Shown piece after piece: positions 40,967-49,623 of a stretch of 53,581 nt of DNA. Numbering within the stretch: the stretch's first letter is position 1; every line of letters starts with the position of its first letter. The stretch is from an uncultured Pseudomonadota bacterium. Lineage in GTDB: Bacteria; Pseudomonadota; Alphaproteobacteria; Rs-D84. The notes under the pieces are model-generated. The model was not told the DNA's origin. It saw only the letters and a list, made by a program, of their open reading frames with translations, and did not search any database. The stretch covers positions 1 to 53,581 of the forward strand of contig CAMYYT010000004.1 in the NCBI GenBank assembly GCA_947303585.1, read 5' to 3'. Made by a program: the position numbers and the translations under genes.

Positions 40967-43354
40967 ACGTATATATACAGCAGATGTACTTTGTACAAGC
41001 TGTGTTGTAGATGTGGTATTCTGCTGTGTTGATGAAGATTGCGTATCTTGCAAGCGACACATTTCATGTTCTCTGGTATCATCTCCTCCTCTTAGCTCAT
41101 AACCAGCAGGACACACAGAACACACGCCCAAATCATTACGATATTGGCTTTCGTTATCGCAAGACAACAAACAAGAGCCGTTCCACGCTGTATAGCCTGT
41201 ATCACATTTACATTTTGTATTTACCCAGCCATTTTTGATTCTATTATCTGTCGTTTCACTTGTTTCATATGCGTCATTATAATTTGAATGTTCTGGGCAA
41301 AGGAACGATTGATAGAATATTTCTGAAATACCTTGAATAAGTTTTAATTTTTGTGCAGAATCTTGCGCAGATGTCATATTGCTTATCGGTACTGTTTCAT
41401 TTCCACATTGACATTGGTTGTTATCACAAGAACAAGTATCGTTGCTGCTGCAATTATTATTATCAAACAATACACGACACATTTCTTCTGCCATAGGCGC
41501 ATCATACGCAAACACAGCATAACCACAAGTTAATGCAACATTATAACATGCGCCCGTCATAACACGATAGATATTATCAACCGAAGCTGTTGTTGTCCAA
41601 GATGTAATCTGGGTATTTTGTTGATTATAACAGGCTTCTACTTCGGACATACAAGTTGATGCATAATTTGATACAATTCTGCTTTGTGCTGCTTTGATAT
41701 TTACCATTGCACGTTTGACATAATTCACAACAATATCATTATATGGTTTATAGGTTGTCTTTTTTGCGTTTTTATCATAAGTATAATATTGACATTTATC
41801 TAATACTGGGCGACATAATCCACCATCTTTGACCGATTGACCTGTCCCAATTTTTTGCATCAGATAATTCACTATACATCCACCATCATGATTAGCGCAA
41901 GTAGTATCATTCGAAGAATTTTTAATAAATTCTGTCGTGATGTTTGTATTGTTATAATTCGTCATAAAATTAGTTATGTTCGCAATATTGCGTCCCAAAA
42001 CTACATTACCATTTTCATCAATATAACGTTTGGTTGGATCAAGACACTTTAAATAATCTTCACCACACACCATATCGTCAAGCATACATTTATCCAGCGC
42101 AGCAACACAATCTTTGGCATCATATTCGTTCTTGTTTTGTAATACCGCAAGACGCGCTTTTTGCAGCATTAAATTAGCGCTGCGAACATTATTCAAAAGC
42201 GTTTGATTTAATTTTTCCAAACCTTGTTCATACGCCATACAATCTTTATCAATTGCCAATTCATAATTGCCAGAAATTTGACTTTCTGTGCCACCTGCAT
42301 CTTTGCAACGATTAAGAACAGTTTTACAACGCTTTTTGGCTTCGTTATAAAGAGCCGTTCCACGTTTCGAAGAAATATCATTAGACGAAGTATTAAATAT
42401 ATCAAGCCCAAACAAATTTGAAGAATCCGATGAAAAATCAAATTCCATATCCAACAATGACGACATATCGTTATTTGAATCATTTGTCGCAGTTGAACTT
42501 GGGTCCTTAATCATATCAGCAATATCATCCAATAACGAACGCGTTTGCGTATTATCTTTTGTTTTATCTAATTCCAGTTCTGCTTCGGTTGCAGACATAA
42601 TCGCACGAATTTCATCCGCAGACAAACCAATATAACGAATTCGTTGCGCAACATCGTTTAATTCTGTATTCGCATCTTGAACCGCCTTTTGAGCCTTGAC
42701 ATATCTATCAAGATTTGCAGAACATGAACATCTTTTTTGATTAGTATCAACAACACTGCAATATTGATCCATGCATTCGTTATATTGCTGTTGACAAGTG
42801 TTGTTCAAATCAGATGTCTTTTCCAAAATATCTTTGGCAGCCGCCAAAGATTCTGCCGTTACTGCTTTTGTTTTCGTAGAACTGTTTGCCGCACGATTTT
42901 TTATTCCACGCACCTGTTCATCTATGTTAGAACCTGTTTGAATGCCAGTATTCCCGATTGTTGCACGCCCCCCTACTTCGGCAGTAGATGCACGCAAAAC
43001 AATCCCAGCACGACGAAGCGCAGGATTACTGTTTATACTGGCCTTTTCTGTTCTGGGGTTACGACCACCCGTATTCACAGCCGCTTCCAAAGTGGAACGA
43101 GTTGTGTTTTTACGATTGCTTACAGAACGCGTTGTTGCGGCTTCTGATTGATTTGTTGAACGCCCAGAATTGTTTTGCACCGAACGATTAACCGCACGCG
43201 CAGAACGATTTTTAACAGTTGAATTTTCTGTTTTTTGTTCAACATTTTCATTTGAATTTTTCGTTGGAATTGCACGAGATATAGCAGCAGTCGCCGCAAA
43301 TGCATTTGCGGTGACAAAAAGACCGATGAAAATCCACAATGAAACCTTTTTCAT
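40964..43354 (-). CDS. Large secreted Cys-rich protein (family A)
   Basis: Signal peptide MKKVSLWIFIGLFVTANAFA; R/S/N/T-rich stalk; CQQQYNECMDQYCSVVDTNQKRCSCSANLDRYVKAQKAVQDANTEL; EGF-like Cys-rich C-terminus. Start at 43354. Confidence 0.8.
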   Translation of the reverse strand: MKKVSLWIFIGLFVTANAFAATAAISRAIPTKNSNENVEQKTENSTVKNRSARAVNRSVQNNSGRSTNQSEAATTRSVSNRKNTTRSTLEAAVNTGGRNPRTEKASINSNPALRRAGIVLRASTAEVGGRATIGNTGIQTGSNIDEQVRGIKNRAANSSTKTKAVTAESLAAAKDILEKTSDLNNTCQQQYNECMDQYCSVVDTNQKRCSCSANLDRYVKAQKAVQDANTELNDVAQRIRYIGLSADEIRAIMSATEAELELDKTKDNTQTRSLLDDIADMIKDPSSTATNDSNNDMSSLLDMEFDFSSDSSNLFGLDIFNTSSNDISSKRGTALYNEAKKRCKTVLNRCKDAGGTESQISGNYELAIDKDCMAYEQGLEKLNQTLLNNVRSANLMLQKARLAVLQNKNEYDAKDCVAALDKCMLDDMVCGEDYLKCLDPTKRYIDENGNVVLGRNIANITNFMTNYNNTNITTEFIKNSSNDTTCANHDGGCIVNYLMQKIGTGQSVKDGGLCRPVLDKCQYYTYDKNAKKTTYKPYNDIVVNYVKRAMVNIKAAQSRIVSNYASTCMSEVEACYNQQNTQITSWTTTASVDNIYRVMTGACYNVALTCGYAVFAYDAPMAEEMCRVLFDNNNCSSNDTCSCDNNQCQCGNETVPISNMTSAQDSAQKLKLIQGISEIFYQSFLCPEHSNYNDAYETSETTDNRIKNGWVNTKCKCDTGYTAWNGSCLLSCDNESQYRNDLGVCSVCPAGYELRGGDDTREHEMCRLQDTQSSSTQQNTTSTTQLVQSTSAVYIR

Positions 43355-43404
43355 CTCTCTTGTCAATTATATCACAAAAACAGAGCAAAAAAAAGAAGAT
43401 TTAG

Positions 43405-43436
43405 ATAAAAAACACCGCCCAGTTGGGCGGCGTCGA
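43405..43436. terminator. Terminator hairpin
   Basis: AAAAAACACCGCCCAGTTGGGCGGCG. Confidence 0.6.
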
Positions 43437-43450
43437 TAAATAACTGTTCG

Positions 43451-43717
43451 TTATTTTGATTCTGTATCAGGAACAACAGAAACTGTTTTTCTGTCGCCGT
43501 TGCCACGTTTGAATTTGACAACACCTGCGATTTTTGCGAACAAAGTATGATCTTTGCCCATACCAACATTCAGACCTGGATGAACAGCTGTACCACGTTG
43601 ACGAATGATGATATTACCTGGGATAACGCGTGATCCACCACTTTTCTTCACACCCAATCTGCGTCCGGCTGAATCGCGTCCGTTTGTTGATGCTGAACCA
43701 GCTTTCTTATGTGCCAT
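43451..43717 (-). CDS. rpmA: 50S ribosomal protein L27
   Basis: [48 protein letters not shown]. Confidence 0.97.
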   Translation of the reverse strand: MAHKKAGSASTNGRDSAGRRLGVKKSGGSRVIPGNIIIRQRGTAVHPGLNVGMGKDHTLFAKIAGVVKFKRGNGDRKTVSVVPDTESK

Positions 43718-43753
43718 AATTAAACTCCTTAGGTTCTTATAGTGGGTCTGTTA

Positions 43754-44053
43754 TTAGGCCTTGATTGATTTGATTTTCAAAACCGTGATAAACTGACGAT
43801 GTCCGGCAGTTCTGCGATAGTTTTGGCGACGTTTTTTCTTGAACACCAAAATTTTATCATCACGTTTTTGTTCGATTACATCAGCCACAACTTTGGCACC
43901 ACTAATGAAAGGTGTTCCAACTTTGTCGCCAACCATTAAAACTTGGTCAAATTCGACCGAACCAGTGGCATTAAGTTTTTCAACCTTTACAATATCACCT
44001 TCGGTTACGCGATATTGTTTGCCGCCAGTTTGAAAGATTGCAAATGTAGCCAT
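43754..44053 (-). CDS. rplU: 50S ribosomal protein L21
   Basis: MATFAIFQTGGKQYRVTEGDIVKVEKL...KKRRQNYRRTAGHRQFITVLKI; start at 44053 within a longer track ORF. Confidence 0.95.
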   Translation of the reverse strand: MATFAIFQTGGKQYRVTEGDIVKVEKLNATGSVEFDQVLMVGDKVGTPFISGAKVVADVIEQKRDDKILVFKKKRRQNYRRTAGHRQFITVLKIKSIKA

Positions 44054-44244
44054 TATACTTTCTCTTTTGTTAGTTTTTGTTAATGTTAAAATTTCGTTTG
44101 TAATCGCAGCACTTTCGGTGCGGATGCACAAAATTTTATGCAAATTATACCTATAAAATATCAAAAGTCAATGTTTTTGTTGAAAAATTTATGCAAATCA
44201 GATTTTTAGATTATAAAAAATACCGCCCAAACGGGCGGTCTGTT

Positions 44245-46428
44245 TTAATCTGTTGCATTCTGAGTTAACGTCTTTTTCCAGCCGCGCAAACAGTAATTAC
44301 TTTCTGTTTGATCGTTGTCAGATATCCCCCTAGAAGAATCGCAACCCAAAGCTTCTCGCAAACATTGTTCACGCAAAGCGGCAGATTTACCACTTGTTGC
44401 GCCAACAGCAGCTGCTTCTTCGCCCGTACCATACAAAATTTCACTGATTGTTACAATGTTACGGCATGCTTCGCGCCCTTCGTAAACAAATTCACCATTA
44501 TCATCTTTGAGTTTACAAGAACCATAATCTGCAACATCAACAACCGCAGTTAACTGAGATTGCAATGGCGAACAAATCATAGTTTCGTAACAATGCGGAA
44601 CCTGGGAAACTTGGGAACAATATGCCTTGATTCTGGCAGTTGTCCATTTTTCTTCGTCTTCGTAAGTTTCATAACAATCCCATATTTCGCTTATACATTC
44701 ATTGAAATTATCAATCGCGCTTTTAGCATCAGCAAGTCTTTTGTTTTCTTCTTCTTGTCTAAATTCAAGACGTTTTGCTTGCAACGCTTGTTCGGCAGCA
44801 ATCTTTTGATAATTAATGTTTTGCGCCGTTTGTTTCAATGCCGCACCATAAGTATCACACGCCGCGTTAGCATCTAATAAATATTTCTGCATAATACTGC
44901 GTCTGGCATCCGCAACCGGTCCACGCAACGAATAATACGGGTCAGACGATGCACTTGACACCGTTCTGGTTCCTGTCGTTGTTGTAGTTGTAGTCGTATA
45001 ACCAAAACAAGATGCAGAAGATGACAAAGTCGATGTATTATTACTTCTGTCGTTCAAAACAACGTCACCCGTATCAGTATCAACAGAGATATAACTGTTG
45101 TAATTAAATGGACAATTAGAAGTTGCACCGTTTGCACATTTTACACGAACTGTTTTACCATCTTCGGTTACAGATTTCGGCGTTCCGCACGCTTCATAGA
45201 TTCCGTTAAAGCAAGAATCAAGCACGCGTCCGCAAACATTATTATGAGCATATTGGAACAAATCGTATCCCCATTTGTTTGCCAAAGAATCCAATTCAGC
45301 ATTTGAAGTCGACGAATCTGTGATACCAGCCAAAGCATCAACATACTTTGCCGTTGTTGCATACTTGCTTATCATAGCATCAGTATCGTTTGTTGTATAT
45401 TGTTTTGCCAAATCTTTGGCATCTGCCCATGCCTTTAATTGTGCCAAAATATCCGAAGACGAACCATCAATATTGCTGATATCAAAACCAAAATTGTTGC
45501 TGTTTTTGTTACAATATTCAGGCATATTGCATGATGCAACAGTACCATCATCATTGTATGATGGATGTTCTTCGCACCACGTGTTTTTATCTTCTGCCTC
45601 TTTATACGACACGCAATTCATAACTTTTTCAGCATCCGTCAAAGAAAATGCGTAAGATAAATCTTTACCCTTACCCTTGGTTGAAATCAACAAAGACAAT
45701 TGACCAGACAATTTAATCAATTCTTCGTTTGCAGTTTCCAACGCTTCTTCGGCAGCCAAGAAATTATTAGCACGACCAGCGCAAGAACAACGGCCCTTGG
45801 TATCACTTCTGGCGGTACAGATTTCATCCATACATGTGTAATAACTTTCCAAACAATTTGAATATGCGTCCGCAGAAATCAAACCCGTTGTAGAATCAAT
45901 AATATTTGCGTATGAACCCGTGTACAATTTACTGCTTAAATACGAATATGTAGTTGATGTTGTACCAGCACGTGACCCCGCAGACATCACTGTCCCCGTA
46001 GCACCCACGCGCGATGGTGTTGAAGATGTACGCGCACGGACAGCGCGATTATTGGTCGCTGTCGTACGATTTGCAGTATTAGAACGAGACACCACATTAC
46101 GAGAAGTTGCGTTTGTTGAACGCGTTGGTGTTATAGAACGCGAAGAAACACTTCTGTTTGCCGTACCACGAGACACGGTGGGGCGCGACGCAGTTTGAAC
46201 ACTGGGACGAGCAACCGTTGAACGCGACACGTTTGCACGCGAAGTTGTTGATGTTGCGCGCGGACTGGTTCTGCCTGTTTTTTGTGGCAATGTATCAGCA
46301 GGCGCGATTGGGTCTGCAAACACAGAACGCATCGAAATAAATGTCGAACAAACGAAAAACGCAGCAGCCAAAAGAAACACTGTCCCCATGGCGTTTTTAC
46401 AAGAATTTGCATTTATACGAAATGTCAT
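44245..46428 (-). CDS. Large secreted Cys-rich protein (family A paralogue)
   Basis: N-terminal TM/signal; R/S/T-rich low-complexity stalk; CLESYYTCMDEICTARSDTKGRCSCAGRANNFLAAEEALETANEEL. Start at 46428 behind AGGAGA. Confidence 0.8.
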   Translation of the reverse strand: MTFRINANSCKNAMGTVFLLAAAFFVCSTFISMRSVFADPIAPADTLPQKTGRTSPRATSTTSRANVSRSTVARPSVQTASRPTVSRGTANRSVSSRSITPTRSTNATSRNVVSRSNTANRTTATNNRAVRARTSSTPSRVGATGTVMSAGSRAGTTSTTYSYLSSKLYTGSYANIIDSTTGLISADAYSNCLESYYTCMDEICTARSDTKGRCSCAGRANNFLAAEEALETANEELIKLSGQLSLLISTKGKGKDLSYAFSLTDAEKVMNCVSYKEAEDKNTWCEEHPSYNDDGTVASCNMPEYCNKNSNNFGFDISNIDGSSSDILAQLKAWADAKDLAKQYTTNDTDAMISKYATTAKYVDALAGITDSSTSNAELDSLANKWGYDLFQYAHNNVCGRVLDSCFNGIYEACGTPKSVTEDGKTVRVKCANGATSNCPFNYNSYISVDTDTGDVVLNDRSNNTSTLSSSASCFGYTTTTTTTTGTRTVSSASSDPYYSLRGPVADARRSIMQKYLLDANAACDTYGAALKQTAQNINYQKIAAEQALQAKRLEFRQEEENKRLADAKSAIDNFNECISEIWDCYETYEDEEKWTTARIKAYCSQVSQVPHCYETMICSPLQSQLTAVVDVADYGSCKLKDDNGEFVYEGREACRNIVTISEILYGTGEEAAAVGATSGKSAALREQCLREALGCDSSRGISDNDQTESNYCLRGWKKTLTQNATD

Positions 46429-46628
46429 AAAAATCTCCTGTCCTTTCATTATACGCAAAACGCCCGAAAAATCGGGAAAAAGCATATAATTATCCTTTAC
46501 ATAATTAAAATTATAACATTTTTGTTGAATTATGTAAACAATAAAAATTAGGTTCTAGGCATATAATCTTTGAGATTTTATTAGACACAAAAAATAAAAA
46601 TATTATAATCAAGTCAAAGGAATTAAAA

Positions 46629-47183
46629 ATGAGAAAAATTCTAGCAGCTTTGGCTTTTTGCACAATGTTAAATTCATCTTTTGCAGACACCAATGTATTT
46701 TTTGGTGAAAAGATAAATTCTTTCGCTCTTTATGGTGCGCAAAGCACAGGTTCTGGTTCTTTGTTAAAACTGGTTCAACCAGGAATTTGGGATTTTAACC
46801 CACAGACTTTGATAATGGTACAATACAGCCAACCCATAAAATTCTTTCGTCTTGATTCGCGACTTAATCTTGATATCGGACAAAATTTTGCTTATAAATC
46901 CAGCCACGGATTGCATTTTTTAGGTATCGGAATATCTGTTGATTCTGCGCTTTTGCAATATGATGGCTGGTATATGGGAATCGGTATTGGACCGTTTATG
47001 CGCGACAATATGGACAGATGGGTAGAAAGCCGTTTAGTGTTTGCTGAAAAAGTTTTTATTGGAAAAAATTTGAACGATAATTGGAACATAGAACTGTTCA
47101 CTATACATTTTTCAAACGGCAATTTTACACCTGTTAATGAAGGGTTTAATTTCGCAGGTTTGGGTTTTGGGTATAAATTCTAG
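46629..47183 (+). CDS. PagL-like lipid A 3-O-deacylase (acyloxyacyl hydrolase family)
   Basis: Signal peptide; 8-stranded-barrel-like alternation; C-terminal FTIHFSNGNFTPVNEGFNFAGLGFGYKF (H-x-S-N motif). Confidence 0.75.
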   Translation: MRKILAALAFCTMLNSSFADTNVFFGEKINSFALYGAQSTGSGSLLKLVQPGIWDFNPQTLIMVQYSQPIKFFRLDSRLNLDIGQNFAYKSSHGLHFLGIGISVDSALLQYDGWYMGIGIGPFMRDNMDRWVESRLVFAEKVFIGKNLNDNWNIELFTIHFSNGNFTPVNEGFNFAGLGFGYKF

Positions 47184-47189
47184 GCATTT

Positions 47190-47395
47190 GAGAATTCATA
47201 CCTGTGGTTTTCTTTACAAAAATAAAACATAATATGATTGTCTATGAAACACAGCAAGTCCAAAGATTTTATATCGACGGCGGCTTGAGTTGACTAGACC
47301 CAGCAATGCCCCACATACTGTGGACGCGGCGTTGCAGACGGCCGCTTGCATGACCTTCATTTCAACAATGATACTAATTGCAAGCGGCTTTTTCT
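47190..47395 (+). ncRNA. Candidate structured RNA with terminator-like 3' end (unassigned)
   Basis: GCAATGCC(47303-47310):GGCGTTGC(47328-47335) enclosing CCACA-TAC-TGTGG; GCGGC(47280-47284):GCCGC(47341-47345); GCCGCTTGC(47341-47349):GCAAGCGGC(47380-47388)+TTTTTC. Boundaries approximate. Confidence 0.45.
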
Positions 47396-48099
47396 TTGTA
47401 TCTGTTCCAATATTTCATAAATATTTGCATATCTTTGTTTTTATCGTTTGTTATTGATAAACTATCAAAATCAATTAAACCTATGATATTCATATCGTTA
47501 TCAAACAAAAAATTGCGAACATTTAAATCAAGATGTGCCAGAACACTTTCATCCGTGACTGGTTCTGGTTTCGTTTTTTTAGAAGTCGTTTCCAAAGCAA
47601 CGCAAAAACGCGCCGCATTTGGAATTTTATGTAAATTTATGTTTTGCAAAGAAAATATTATTTGTTCAACTTGTGTCAAAATTTTTGCTTCATATCGCAA
47701 AACAAATTTTTCATCAAAATCGTATATACTTTTACCTTCTATCTTTTCGGTGGCATAGATATTATCAGCCTTGCCTATATAAACCTTTGGGATGTTTACA
47801 GAAACATTATTACGGACATAATTTACCAAGAATTCAAAATTTTCCAATTTTTCATGCGACATCTTTTTAAATATCTTTACAAAATATCTATCATTAACCA
47901 CACATACAAACCGCGATGGTGTATGCTGGCGCACAAATTTTATTGTATGTGCTTTTTCGCCAAAAACTTTTTTCACAAATCGTGCAACGATTGGGGAATA
48001 GAAAAAATTATTCACATTACCGCGCGCATTAGAACGCCGACGCGAACCCAAAACAAAACACGCTAGAAAATTTCCAATATAAAAAGGGAATTTCATCAT
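47374..48099 (-). CDS. Aminoglycoside phosphotransferase/kinase-like protein
   Basis: VAHLDLNVRNFLFD and GLIDFDS catalytic motifs; YFVKIFKK. Confidence 0.7.
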   Translation of the reverse strand: MMKFPFYIGNFLACFVLGSRRRSNARGNVNNFFYSPIVARFVKKVFGEKAHTIKFVRQHTPSRFVCVVNDRYFVKIFKKMSHEKLENFEFLVNYVRNNVSVNIPKVYIGKADNIYATEKIEGKSIYDFDEKFVLRYEAKILTQVEQIIFSLQNINLHKIPNAARFCVALETTSKKTKPEPVTDESVLAHLDLNVRNFLFDNDMNIIGLIDFDSLSITNDKNKDMQIFMKYWNRYKEKAACN

Positions 48100-48165
48100 A
48101 AACCTTTTTTTGTTTTTCAAAAGGTATTATGACACAATTCCCATAACAATCAAAATATTTATTTT

Positions 48166-48528
48166 TTATCTTCTATATCTTGCTTCATAAGGGAGAAACA
48201 ACGACAACAAAGGAAAATTTTGTTCTATTTTTTGTATTTTCGCATCGTACTCTTTTTTGGTTGATTGGTATTTTTTATAGGTTTTATACGATGGGCAACT
48301 TTCGTTTTGACATCCATCTTGGTGTTCAAAATTAGGGCAATAATCTATTGAATCTACCTCAATCACAGGTTCCCATTCGCCATAACTGACCAATGTTTCT
48401 TTGTATTTAAAAAAACACTTGTGTTTATCTTGGTAATATTTGCCAGAAATTTGCGCATCGTACTTTCTTAATTTTTCAGCAAGTTTAATCGCATCCAGTT
48501 TTAAAAGTCTGTAATCATAAAGTCCCAT
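48166..48528 (-). CDS. Hypothetical protein (120 aa)
   Basis: Intact ORF; CPNFEHQDGCQNESCPSY may bind metal. Confidence 0.55.
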   Translation of the reverse strand: MGLYDYRLLKLDAIKLAEKLRKYDAQISGKYYQDKHKCFFKYKETLVSYGEWEPVIEVDSIDYCPNFEHQDGCQNESCPSYKTYKKYQSTKKEYDAKIQKIEQNFPLLSLFLPYEARYRR

Positions 48529-48574
48529 TTTTTACTCCTTTGATTAAAAAAACATCACTGAAAAGTGATGTTTC

Positions 48575-48853
48575 TTATTTTTGTTTTGTTTTAACAGCAT
48601 CTATTAAATTATTTTTTATTTGCAATGTATCTATTGAATTATTATCTGGACCAGATTTGGTTGTTTGAACTTCTTGGTCTAATTTATATTTTGATACAAC
48701 AAAACTTAATGCCATAGTAGCACCACCAACAGATAACATAACCCCTGCATATACAGCAACAAGTTTAATTAAACTGCACAAAGATTCTTTGGGTGAAGAA
48801 TGAATATGGTGCACATCTCTGCACAATTCATCAGCCCAATCTTTGTCGTACAT
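48575..48853 (-). CDS. Hypothetical single-pass membrane protein
   Basis: MYDKDWADELC...LIKLVAVYAGVMLSVGGATMALSFVVSKY. Confidence 0.6.
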   Translation of the reverse strand: MYDKDWADELCRDVHHIHSSPKESLCSLIKLVAVYAGVMLSVGGATMALSFVVSKYKLDQEVQTTKSGPDNNSIDTLQIKNNLIDAVKTKQK

Positions 48854-48889
48854 TATTTTTCCTTTTTTCCCTTTCTTTGACACAAAAAA

Positions 48890-48915
48890 AACACCACCAT
48901 AAAAGGTGGTGTTTT
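48890..48915 (-). terminator. Terminator hairpin
   Basis: AAACACCACCATAAAAGGTGGTGTTT. Confidence 0.6.
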
Positions 48916-48918
48916 AAA

Positions 48919-49299
48919 TTAACAACCTGTTGTGCAAGTTGGTTTTACGCGTGTATATGTGCCAGCTGGAACATATTGAACAACTGGTTTGTATTGTTGC
49001 ACAGTTTCGCGAACAAAATATTCACGTTTTACAACTTCTTCTTGTGTACCACAACCCAAATCACATCCGCCGCTGTATGTTTGAACTCTTTGCATTGGTG
49101 CAGATTTAGTTGTTGTACGAACGATACCATTGTCGCATTCAACAATTGTGATTACTGCACGACCATTTCTTGTAGCGCGATCCAATGCTGCGCGCATTTC
49201 GCCTTCGTCACAAGAATTTACTGATTCACGATACATGTCTGCCATTGCAACTGAAGAAAAAAGAGATGCAACCAAAGACAACAAAATAAATTTTTTCAT
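48919..49299 (-). CDS. Secreted hypothetical protein
   Basis: Signal peptide MKKFILLSLVASLFSSVAMA; paired Cys (GGCDLGCG, CTTGC). Confidence 0.65.
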   Translation of the reverse strand: MKKFILLSLVASLFSSVAMADMYRESVNSCDEGEMRAALDRATRNGRAVITIVECDNGIVRTTTKSAPMQRVQTYSGGCDLGCGTQEEVVKREYFVRETVQQYKPVVQYVPAGTYTRVKPTCTTGC

Positions 49300-49399
49300 A
49301 TCAAAACCTTTTCGTTTGCTCTCTCTCCCAGCCATCATAGCCTATATTTTCATGATTTCAAGAAAAAATTGTCAAAAAACACTATTTGTTCATTTTTTA

Positions 49400-49607
49400 T
49401 TGTTATTATATTTTCTTGTGTTATAATAACAGAGATATGCATATATCTGCATATTGGGCTTCAGAACCCGCCTACAGGCGTCTGTTAAGACGAAAAACTC
49501 CAACAAAAAAATGGTTGGAGTGTGTGGAATAAATTGAATAACACACGCAATTACTTGTAGATTGTTCTGAAACTCCAACCACCTGTTTTTCTGGTGGTTT
49601 TGTTTGT
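49400..49607 (+). promoter_or_regulatory. Promoter plus structured leader with intrinsic terminator upstream of the DUF1796-like gene (candidate attenuator/riboswitch-like element or sRNA)
   Basis: TGTTATAAT at 49419-49427; helices TTCAGAAC:GTTCTGAA, CGCC-TACA-GGCG, ACTCCAAC:GTTGGAGT, GTGTG:CACAC; terminator AACCACC-TGTTTTTCT-GGTGGTTTTG. Confidence 0.6.
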
Positions 49608-49623
49608 TTTATAGCAAAGAGGT

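Noticed and set aside
43754-44164. N-terminally extended rplU ORF (136 aa)
   Set aside because: MATFAIFQTGGKQYRV at 44053 is the conserved L21 start; the extension is intergenic.
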